In this document: piece after piece, positions 1 to 5,672 of the stretch | How the letters are laid out: the number at the start of each line of letters is the position of its first letter | Position numbering within the stretch: position 1 is the stretch's first letter | DNA from: Chlamydiota bacterium | GTDB lineage: Bacteria > Chlamydiota > Chlamydiia > Chlamydiales > Rhabdochlamydiaceae | Length of the DNA stretch: 5,966 bases | Assembly: GCA_013041585.1 (NCBI GenBank) | Contig: JABEVM010000220.1 | Coordinates: forward strand, 1-5,966 | Direction of reading: 5' to 3' | Translations under genes and position numbers: made by a program | The notes under the pieces: model-generated | Databases searched by the model: none | What the model was told of the DNA's origin: nothing | What the model saw: the letters and a program-made list of their open reading frames with translations, nothing else

Positions 1-76
1 AGTAAGGTCCGATCAGCTTTTTTTCAAGCGTTCCTTCCATTACCTTGGGCTTACATCTCATCTATTAAAGAGGTAA
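1..76 (+). other. possible 3' end of an upstream gene
   Basis: This stretch precedes the oxidase gene. Frame 2 stays open from the window edge to a TAA at 74-76, three bases before the oxidase start codon, which would be typical operon spacing. Frame 3 gives a short tail ending in SITLGLHLIY before TAA at 66-68; its alternating hydrophobic residues and terminal aromatic resemble the last strand of an outer-membrane beta-barrel. That frame has an earlier TAA at 3-5, so it cannot be one intact ORF. Frame 1 is also open and runs into the oxidase gene. Copper operons often carry an outer-membrane efflux protein beside these genes, but the stretch is too short to choose a frame or product. Confidence 0.2.
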
Positions 77-79
77 CTC

Positions 80-1204
80 ATGCAAGTTGTTTTCGCCATC
101 ATTATGGTTTTAGTGTCCATCTTTCAGCTTGGAGCAAATGAAAAAAATCTTCCGTACACACCGGTCATTATGCCAAATGGGGAAACGCTCTCATATGAAA
201 TGGATAAGGATGTAAAAGTCTTTCATTTAACTGCTGAGCCGGTAAAGCAAGAATTTACCCCAGGCCTTGTCATAAATTGCTGGGGCTATAATAAACGTAG
301 TCCTGGTCCCATGATCGAAGCAGTTGAAGGGGATAAGGTAAGGATCTTCGTCACAAATCATCTTCCCGATCCTACCACAGTCCACTGGCATGGTATACTC
401 CTGCCAAACGGAATGGACGGGGTTACAGGTTTGAGCCAAGCTCCTATTCTCCCTGGAGAAACATGTAAGTATGAGTTCACTTTGAAACAACACGGCACTT
501 ATATGTACCATTCACATTTTGACGAAGTAAAACAGATCGGAATGGGCTTAATGGGGTTTTTTATCATTCATCCCAAAAATCCTATACAATCCGTAGATCG
601 AGATTTTGCCATTTTCTTACATGAATGGGCTATTCCAGAAGGGAGTGTAGATATAAACCCTATGGAAATGTCGGACTTTAATTATTTCACATTGAATGGA
701 AGAGTTTATCCTGGTACAGACCCTCTTGTTGTAAAAAAAGAAGAGAAAGTACGGATCCGTTTTGCAAATTTAAGCATGGATAATCATCCCATGCATCTTC
801 ATGGATATGCTTTCACAGTTACTGGATTTAGTGGATGGACCATACCAAAAAGCGCGCAATATCTAGGCAATACGATTGATGTAGTAGTAGGAAATACTCA
901 TGATATCGAGTTTGTTGCGAATGCACCTGGAGACTGGGCCTTGCATTGCCATAAAACTCACCACGTTACAAGTGGTATGAACCATGGTAAACCCATGAAA
1001 GAAATGGCCCACGATAGCGATATGTCAACAAACACACTTTTATCAGATGGCTTTCCTGGCCCCTTTGGAAAGATTGACATGAGCGGAATGTTTACCATCT
1101 TAAAAGTCAGAGAAGGAATTACAAACTACAATGATCCAGGCTGGTATAAAAATCCTGTAGGAACAGTTGCTGAGCCAATTAATGTGAATTCGGAAAAGCA
1201 GTAA
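80..1204 (+). CDS. compact multicopper oxidase (copper detoxification type)
   Basis: Secreted multicopper oxidase of 374 residues, probably oxidising Cu+ to Cu2+ outside the inner membrane while reducing O2 to water. Residues 1-19 form a hydrophobic signal-like segment without the usual basic n-region. All four copper motifs are present: HWHG (102-105) and HSH (144-146) in the first cupredoxin domain, and HPMHLHG (236-242) and HCHKTHHVTSGM (289-300) in the last. H236, C290, H295 and M300 are the expected type 1 ligands. H102, H104, H144, H146, H239, H241, H289 and H291 are the expected type 2/3 ligands. Only about 60 residues separate the first domain from the start of the last, so the middle domain of CueO or PcoA-like enzymes is missing. 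The type 1 site only in the C-terminal domain suggests the two-domain (SLAC-like, type B) class, which works as a trimer. A Met/His-rich stretch (300-315) may bind extra copper. An AAAGAGG ribosome site lies six bases before the ATG, and an in-frame TAA lies two codons upstream, which fixes the start. The copper ATPase follows 12 bases downstream. Confidence 0.93.
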   Translation: MQVVFAIIMVLVSIFQLGANEKNLPYTPVIMPNGETLSYEMDKDVKVFHLTAEPVKQEFTPGLVINCWGYNKRSPGPMIEAVEGDKVRIFVTNHLPDPTTVHWHGILLPNGMDGVTGLSQAPILPGETCKYEFTLKQHGTYMYHSHFDEVKQIGMGLMGFFIIHPKNPIQSVDRDFAIFLHEWAIPEGSVDINPMEMSDFNYFTLNGRVYPGTDPLVVKKEEKVRIRFANLSMDNHPMHLHGYAFTVTGFSGWTIPKSAQYLGNTIDVVVGNTHDIEFVANAPGDWALHCHKTHHVTSGMNHGKPMKEMAHDSDMSTNTLLSDGFPGPFGKIDMSGMFTILKVREGITNYNDPGWYKNPVGTVAEPINVNSEKQ

Positions 1205-1216
1205 CAGATCAAACTC

Positions 1217-3352
1217 ATGAACCACGACTCACTTGAACGAACAAAAAATCCAATCTCTTCCGGAAAAGAATATACATGTCCCATGCATCCCGAAATTGTA
1301 CGATCCATGCCCGGAAGTTGCCCCATTTGCGGAATGGCACTAGAGCCCAAAATTGATCTTGGGAGAGAAGAAAGCAGTGAGTTAAAGGAAATGACCTTCA
1401 AATTTTGGGTCTGTCTTGTATTAACAATTCCTCTTCTAGTTATTTCAATGGCCGGATCCCTATTACCTCTATCTCCTAAGGCTAACATTTGGATCCAAGC
1501 CTTTTTGGCAGCTCCCATCGCTTTTTGGGGAGGTTCTTCCTTTTTCACACGTGGCTGGCGCTCTCTTGTTAACCGCAGTTTAAATATGTTCACGCTCATT
1601 AGCATGGGGATTGGCGCTGCTTATCTTTACAGCATGATAGCTGTATTTTGGCCTTCCCTATTCTCAGGTTCCTTCCAAGTCGCAAACCAAGGGCTACATG
1701 TTTATTTCGAAGCAGCAAGCGTAATTACTCTCTTAGTAATTCTCGGACAAGTACTAGAGCTGCGAGCAAGGGAAAAAACAAGTCACGCAATCAGGGCCTT
1801 ACTTAATTTAGCACCTAAAATGACAAGGATCATTCTTACGGATAAAAGTGAAAAGGATATCCCCCTTGAAGAAGTAAAAAAAGGGGATACCCTGCGAGTC
1901 AGACCTGGGGAAAAAGTCCCGACAGATGGAATGATTTTAGAAGGAACAGGTCTCATAGATGAATCCATGATAACAGGAGAACCATTTCCAGTAAGTAAGA
2001 GAGAGGGAGATAAAGTCACAGGCGCTACACTCAATGAAAATGGAAGCTTTATCATGCGAGCTGAAAAAGTCGGCCATGATACACTCTTAGCTAGAATCGT
2101 GCAGATGGTAAGCGAGGCGCAGCGAAGCCACGCCCCTATTCAAAAACTAGCCGACGTAGTCTCTTCTTATTTTGTCCCGATTGTGCTCGCTGTGTCTATC
2201 TTCACTTTCCTTATCTGGAGCCTCCTTGGATTTTCTCTTTCTCTTGCGCTTATCAACGCTGTGTCCGTCCTTATCATTGCATGCCCTTGCGCTTTAGGTC
2301 TTGCTACCCCCATGTCAATCATGGTCGGTGTGGGCCGAGGAGCCTTAGCAGGCATTCTGATCAAGAATGCCGAAGCTCTTGAAATCATGTCCAAAGTAGA
2401 TACGATTGTCGTAGATAAAACAGGAACTCTTACTGAAGGGAAACCTACACTCACATCTGTTCTCTCAATTGGAGAAAAAGGCGAAGATGAAATCCTTCAA
2501 CTCGCTGCAAGCTTAGAAGCTGCCAGCGAACATTCTCTCGGAACACCTATTGTATCTAAGGCGCAAGAAAAAGGTCTGTCCTTACTTTCGATGGAAGATT
2601 TTAAAAATAGGAGTGGAAAAGGGATTACCGGGAAAATAGCTGGAAAAACCGTCGCAATAGGGAATCAAAAACTATTTGCTGATTTACAAGTCGACCTAAC
2701 CTTTGCCCTAGAAAAATCTGAGCACCTTCGCCTACAAGGTCAAACTGTGTTATTTCTATCTATTGATGGAAAAGTGTCAGGAGTTCTTTCTGTTTCCGAT
2801 GTGATTAAAGCCTCTACAAAAGAGGCTATCCAAATGCTCCATCAAGATGGCCTTCGCATTGTCATGCTAACAGGAGACAATAAGAGTACTGCAGAAGCCA
2901 TAGGAAAAGAGCTTGGTATTGATGAAATCATAGCCGAAGTTTTGCCAGAAGATAAAAACAAAGTTATAAAGGACCTTCAAAAAGAGGGAAGAATTGTAGC
3001 TATGGCTGGAGATGGGATTAATGACGCGCCGGCACTCAGTGAGGCCAATGTCGGCATTGCAATGGGAACAGGTACTGACATTGCAATCGAAAGCGCAGGT
3101 ATTACTCTTCTTAAAGGAGACCTTAGAGGGATTGCAAGGGCTAGGAAACTTAGCCTTGCTACCATGCGCAATATTCGGCAAAACCTTTGGTTTGCTTTCC
3201 TATATAATACTCTTGGGGTTCCTATCGCTGCAGGAGTTTTCTATCCGCTATTTGGAATTCTACTCAGTCCCATCATTGCGAGTGCTGCGATGACGTTCAG
3301 CTCCATTTCTGTGATTACAAATGCATTAAGACTTAAGAAGACAAAATTGTAA
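1217..3352 (+). CDS. copA: P1B-type Cu+-exporting ATPase (CopA-like)
   Basis: Inner-membrane ATPase of 711 residues that exports Cu+ from the cytoplasm. The N-terminus is not an HMA (GMxCxxC) domain but a short heavy-metal-binding domain at 19-42, with CPMHPE and CPICGM and candidate ligands C21, M23, H24, C35, C38 and M40. Eight membrane segments fit at about 63-83, 91-111, 122-147, 161-180, 316-338, 343-366, 655-676 and 678-703. The actuator loop has TGEP (253-256). The metal gate is CPC (356-358), with Y663/N664 in helix 7 and M692, S695 and S696 in helix 8, the Cu+ (P1B-1) pattern. Phosphorylation is at D400 in DKTGT, with TGDN (552-555) and GDGIND (598-603) completing the ATPase core. 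The usual HP nucleotide-binding motif reads HS (439-440). The gene starts 12 bases after the oxidase stop and has no clear ribosome site of its own, so translational coupling is likely. An Ag+ role is possible; a Zn2+/Cd2+ pump is unlikely given the helix 7-8 residues. Confidence 0.96.
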   Translation: MNHDSLERTKNPISSGKEYTCPMHPEIVRSMPGSCPICGMALEPKIDLGREESSELKEMTFKFWVCLVLTIPLLVISMAGSLLPLSPKANIWIQAFLAAPIAFWGGSSFFTRGWRSLVNRSLNMFTLISMGIGAAYLYSMIAVFWPSLFSGSFQVANQGLHVYFEAASVITLLVILGQVLELRAREKTSHAIRALLNLAPKMTRIILTDKSEKDIPLEEVKKGDTLRVRPGEKVPTDGMILEGTGLIDESMITGEPFPVSKREGDKVTGATLNENGSFIMRAEKVGHDTLLARIVQMVSEAQRSHAPIQKLADVVSSYFVPIVLAVSIFTFLIWSLLGFSLSLALINAVSVLIIACPCALGLATPMSIMVGVGRGALAGILIKNAEALEIMSKVDTIVVDKTGTLTEGKPTLTSVLSIGEKGEDEILQLAASLEAASEHSLGTPIVSKAQEKGLSLLSMEDFKNRSGKGITGKIAGKTVAIGNQKLFADLQVDLTFALEKSEHLRLQGQTVLFLSIDGKVSGVLSVSDVIKASTKEAIQMLHQDGLRIVMLTGDNKSTAEAIGKELGIDEIIAEVLPEDKNKVIKDLQKEGRIVAMAGDGINDAPALSEANVGIAMGTGTDIAIESAGITLLKGDLRGIARARKLSLATMRNIRQNLWFAFLYNTLGVPIAAGVFYPLFGILLSPIIASAAMTFSSISVITNALRLKKTKL

Positions 3353-3390
3353 AAAAATTTATTATCACTCTAAAATTACCAAAGAAACTC

Positions 3391-3407
3391 GTCTCTTAAA
3401 AAGAGGC
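3391..3407. terminator. weak hairpin after the copper operon
   Basis: A seven-pair stem (one G-T wobble) around an AAA loop lies 38 bases after the ATPase stop codon. No U-run follows on the + strand, so it would be a poor intrinsic terminator for the copper operon. It also lies 31 bases beyond the 3' end of the tRNA-Leu remnant on the - strand and may be left from that tRNA's original terminator. Confidence 0.3.
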
Positions 3408-3437
3408 AGTTTGAATCTAATTTAAGTGAATGAAAGA

Positions 3438-3492
3438 TGCTCGGAACAGGAGTCGAACCTGCACGGGGTTGCCCCCAAGAGATTTTAAGTCT
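3438..3492 (-). pseudogene. truncated tRNA-Leu(UAA), 3' part only; probable attachment site
   Basis: The - strand carries the 3' part of a class II tRNA. Visible are a CTTAAAA anticodon loop giving anticodon UAA, a 3' anticodon strand TCTCT, a long variable arm with GGGG-GCAA-CCCC, a complete T arm (stem CAGG/CCTG around TTCGACT), the acceptor 3' strand TCCGAGC and discriminator A at 3438. The 5' acceptor strand, D arm and 5' anticodon strand are missing: the sequence further upstream is AT-rich with no D-loop. The 5' side of the anticodon stem pairs only at its three innermost positions, so homology stops at the anticodon arm, a usual crossover point for tyrosine recombinases. No CCA is encoded. 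It cannot make a working tRNA and is best read as the duplicated core left by an integrated element. Confidence 0.85.
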
Positions 3493-3627
3493 GCCGAAAT
3501 TCAATCACAACTACAAATATTGAAAAATAACAAACTTAACATCAAAACGTTAGCATCGAAAATCGATTTGTTAAAAATATTTGATTGCAGTTGTTTTTAG
3601 TCGTTGAATGGAGCATTTTTGGAGCAT
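3493..3627. repeat. repeats beside the tRNA remnant, possible integrase/excisionase arm sites
   Basis: Three repeat sets lie on the element side of the tRNA remnant. TGGAGCAT occurs at 3609-3616 and 3620-3627, eleven bases apart, about one helical turn. ACAACTACAAATATT at 3507-3521 recurs inverted at 3576-3594 with one mismatch and a four-base insertion. A short palindrome, ATCGA-AAA-TCGAT, is centred between them at 3555-3567. Attachment regions of tRNA-targeting elements often carry such arm-type binding sites next to the core. The arrangement is seen directly; the role is inferred. No open reading frame of note was found in this stretch. Confidence 0.4.
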
Positions 3628-3658
3628 GAAAATTTCATCTTCTGCAAAAAAAAGCCAG

Positions 3659-4303
3659 CTAAACCCGCATCTCTTCACGCATTGCTTCTTCTAGCAGGGA
3701 TATCAATATTTCTATATAGAGATGGAAAAAAGTAAATTCCCTTTTAGAAGCTACGAATTCATTTAAAGATGAGTCTGTTAGCATTGAATAGAAAAATTCG
3801 GTGTTTAGGGACATATCAATAGTGGTTACAAGTACTTTTCCTATTTCGTTGACTTTTGATGAAAAAAATATCTGATTTGCTGCTAAAGCCCTTTTGGCTT
3901 CCTTATATACTTCAAAAATGTGTTTGGCTTGTTGTTGTATTCTAGCAGCTTCATTTATTATGAGACCGTTTTGTGTTTTTTTATTTAAATATGGACTGCT
4001 TTTTTTTATACATTCAACGGTATTAATCGGTGTGAAAAGAGAAAAAAATTCTTCTTCGACTACTTTAAATTTATTAAGCACTTCGGGATAAACTTCATAA
4101 ATATGATTGCTCCCCAATTTTGTTTTATGCGTTTCAACTTCTAACTTGTGATGTAATTGCTCGTTTTTTCGATCTGCAAAAAAAGAAATCAATGTCTCAA
4201 CACTACCCCAAAACATCAAAAAGTAACTCAATATTTTTAGTACTTTCCAACTTACTTTTTTTATATTGAGCAATTTTACCATTTTTTTACAAAACTCTGT
4301 CAT
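3659..4303 (-). CDS. unrecognised single-pass membrane protein
   Basis: I do not recognise this 214-residue protein. After a basic N-terminus (K6, K7, K10, K15, K16, K20) there is one hydrophobic segment at about 21-42, suggesting an inner-membrane anchor. The rest is mostly charged and probably helical: a Lys/His/Glu-rich stretch (45-65), a possible amphipathic helix with EAARIQQQAKHIFEVYKEAK (118-137), and a hydrophobic helix near the end (189-205) followed by an acidic tail. An AAGGA ribosome site seven bases before the ATG supports the start. The gene is clearly AT-rich compared with the copper operon, lies just inside the predicted element boundary and stands alone, more than 340 bases from the Rhs remnant. 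A run of nine T follows its stop without a strong stem. Membrane-bound immunity or effector roles are conceivable, but nothing in the sequence shows them. Confidence 0.75.
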   Translation of the reverse strand: MTEFCKKMVKLLNIKKVSWKVLKILSYFLMFWGSVETLISFFADRKNEQLHHKLEVETHKTKLGSNHIYEVYPEVLNKFKVVEEEFFSLFTPINTVECIKKSSPYLNKKTQNGLIINEAARIQQQAKHIFEVYKEAKRALAANQIFFSSKVNEIGKVLVTTIDMSLNTEFFYSMLTDSSLNEFVASKREFTFFHLYIEILISLLEEAMREEMRV

Positions 4304-4395
4304 ATTTTATTCCTTATTTTTAGAAAAATTGTTCAGTAAAAGAAAAATCACGGGATAAATTCATTTTTACTCTTCCGTTTAACTTTGGACACTTG

Positions 4396-4422
4396 ATTAT
4401 AAATAGCTTTTTGAGATAACAA
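4396..4422 (-). promoter_or_regulatory. candidate promoter for the 214-residue membrane protein gene
   Basis: On the - strand TTGTTA is followed after 15 bases by a perfect TATAAT, about 90 bases before the start codon at 4303. The spacer is two bases short of ideal, and the AT-rich background makes chance matches likely. It starts just past the stop codon of the OMP-like remnant, so it would serve only the downstream gene. Confidence 0.3.
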
Positions 4423-4428
4423 AGCAGC

Positions 4429-4548
4429 TTAGAATCTAAATCCAAGCGAGTTTCTCATCCCTACATAGTTACGAGTTACCTCTTCTTCATGAAGAAAGTT
4501 AATGAAACTCTCCCCGCAGCAAGGTGCTAAGAATTCAACCCATAGAGA
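4429..4548 (-). pseudogene. possible 3' remnant of an outer-membrane protein gene
   Basis: A 39-codon open stretch on the - strand runs from just after a TAA at 4549-4551 to a TAA at 4429-4431. It has no upstream start codon. Its translation has natural-looking composition and ends in MRNSLGFRF, an amphipathic strand with a C-terminal Phe as in Gram-negative beta-barrel proteins. The preceding part includes WVEFLAPCCGES and EEEVTRNYVG. It could be the last strands of a barrel protein whose body was deleted, or a chance open frame. I recognise no specific family. Confidence 0.3.
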
Positions 4549-4647
4549 TTAAAAGAGCATCCTAAAATGTTAAGAAATCGTCAAGATTTAAATAGATCGC
4601 TTTTTTTAGAACTTATTGAAAAAATTATTTGATCATCGATTGAGCAA
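4549..4647. other. AT-rich spacer with no recognised gene
   Basis: Between the OMP-like remnant and the end of the Rhs remnant all frames are interrupted. The only start-to-stop reading is a 21-codon + strand ORF beginning at 4567 without a good ribosome site. I see no tRNA, terminator or repeat here. Confidence 0.4.
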
Positions 4648-5130
4648 TTATATATGGGAAGAAAGTTTACCTGAATCACTCCAGCCCAACGTTTCTTGGT
4701 ACATTTTTCCCAAAAACTGAGATTGAACCATTTTGGGTAGAGCAGAGGGTTTATACTCGATTGTTCTTGCAGCTAAAGGCCCAGCCTGCAGCCTTAAAAG
4801 GCCACTTAGGTCGTAATCGTAAGAAAGACTGGCATTGCCGGGGTAAGGTGGGCTAATCGACCATTTTGATAATAGAAATCACGTCTGTGATTGCCAATTT
4901 GCAAACTTCTGCCATCATCGTTCCAGCTTTGGTGGGTTTCTTGGATCTTCTCTAAATTAAGAAAGATGGATTCTTCTATAAGACGTCCTGATTGGTCGTA
5001 GGAACGCTCAACAAGAGAACGTTCTCCACCCATTTCTTCTGCTGTTAAAAGCAGTCTTCTTGGGTCATAGGTAAAGACGCCCCCATCCAGCTACATTCTC
5101 TTGAATCCGTCTGCCTTGGGAGTCATATCG
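4648..5130 (-). pseudogene. Rhs/YD-repeat protein fragment, frameshifted
   Basis: Three consecutive frames on the - strand join into about 160 residues of Rhs-type YD repeats. The first frame (5130 to about 5085) reads RYDSQGRRIQENVAGWG. The second (about 5080 to 4850) reads VFTYDPRRLLLTAEEM, then SYDQSGRLIEES and YYQNGRLAHL. The third (about 4848 to 4648) reads YPGNASLSYDYDLSGLLRLQ, then GPLAARTIEY, and ends in a TAA. The first shift lies at a run of five C (5080-5084, + strand), where four would keep the frame. The second lies at GG (4847-4848), where one more G would restore it. Intact Rhs proteins exceed 1000 residues and end in a variable toxin tip; here both the N-terminal bulk and a recognisable tip are absent. 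The central frame alone would encode only a 75-residue piece with a wrong C-terminus. It lies directly downstream of a DUF4304-like gene, as in decayed toxin/immunity arrays. Confidence 0.8.
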
Positions 5131-5136
5131 ACTAAA

Positions 5137-5580
5137 CTAAAAATCCAATTCTTGTTTTACTGCGGGTAATATAAATAATTCTCCTTTCTCATGAAGTTTT
5201 TTAATACCAGTCTTAGTACTAGTTTTACTGCTAAATGGCACAATAAAATCACGAAACATTTCTTTTAATCCTTCCTTACGATCGATATCTGCTAATTCAA
5301 TATCCAAATTGAGCAGTTTTGAATAGTTATTGGGTTGACGAAGAAAAATATTTCCACAATCTGTTTTTACTAACTTCTTGCTTTTTACATATATATTTCC
5401 AAACACTCCTTGGATGAATAACTTAATATTTAAATAGTAATAACATCCAAAATTTGATTTCTGGAGATCAAGGACATGAATAACTTCATCAAATTCCCTA
5501 AACCATCCTTCATAAGCTCTCTCGAACCCATTCTCTTTAGCTATTTCACCGAACATTTTTTTAAATTCACCAGTATCCAT
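5137..5580 (-). CDS. DUF4304-like protein, possible immunity protein
   Basis: This 147-residue protein fits the DUF4304 pattern: an N-terminal helix with FKKMFGEIAKENGF (6-19), an aromatic turn WFREFDEVIHVLDLQKS (26-42), then a strand-rich YYYLNIKLFI (47-56). The biochemical function of the family is not known to me. Small soluble proteins of this kind beside Rhs genes are often immunity proteins that neutralise a matching toxin tip; here that is inference from the adjoining Rhs fragment and the tandem paralogue. Residues 57-146 align without gaps to the partial gene upstream, about 40 of 90 identical by eye. An ATG at 5658 in the same frame would add 26 residues, but the codon at 5580 has the better ribosome site and starts where the domain starts. 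It follows the paralogue after 92 bases and is probably co-transcribed. It is likely cytoplasmic, with no signal peptide. Confidence 0.78.
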   Translation of the reverse strand: MDTGEFKKMFGEIAKENGFERAYEGWFREFDEVIHVLDLQKSNFGCYYYLNIKLFIQGVFGNIYVKSKKLVKTDCGNIFLRQPNNYSKLLNLDIELADIDRKEGLKEMFRDFIVPFSSKTSTKTGIKKLHEKGELFILPAVKQELDF

Positions 5581-5588
5581 TAATACGT

Positions 5589-5592
5589 CTCC
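5589..5592 (-). promoter_or_regulatory. ribosome binding site deciding the DUF4304-like gene start
   Basis: GGAG on the - strand lies eight bases before the ATG at 5580. The earlier in-frame ATG at 5658 has no comparable site, and the 26 residues between them (Cys- and Arg-rich) do not look like part of the domain. Confidence 0.65.
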
Positions 5593-5672
5593 AAAAGCCC
5601 TGCATCTAACGCAAAGGTGTTGCTTTAAAAATCTGCTAACACAGGTTTTGTATAACAATTTTTCGTTGAACT

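Noticed and set aside
1126..1605. Long antisense ORF across the oxidase/ATPase junction
   Set aside because: It lies opposite two well-supported genes and has no recognisable motifs, so it is a reading-frame shadow.
3894..4091. 65-residue + strand ORF with hydrophobic Cys-rich start
   Set aside because: It is the complement of the Lys/Ala-rich part of the 214-residue gene and has no ribosome site.
4320..4364. 14-codon ORF on the - strand (starts MNLSRDFSF) with a GGAAGAG site upstream, ending 16 bases before the 214-residue gene
   Set aside because: It could be a leader peptide, but it is too short to show coding character, and no attenuator-like hairpins accompany it.
4483..4496. Perfect 14-base palindrome TTCTTCATGAAGAA, a possible operator
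   Set aside because: It falls inside the OMP-like reading frame, has no loop for a hairpin, and no second copy or adjacent promoter was seen.
4511..4536. CCCCGCAGCAAGGTGC stretch resembling REP-type or transposon-end hairpins
   Set aside because: The second arm does not pair well, and the bases are explained as part of the OMP-like frame; no transposase trace was found beside it.
4567..4632. 21-codon ORF on the + strand starting MLRNRQDLN
   Set aside because: It has no clear ribosome site, stops early, and opposes the orientation of all neighbouring genes; I recognise no family.
5581..5658. 26-residue N-terminal extension of the DUF4304-like protein
   Set aside because: The ribosome site and domain boundary favour the start at 5580; the extension is Cys/Arg-rich and unlike the family.
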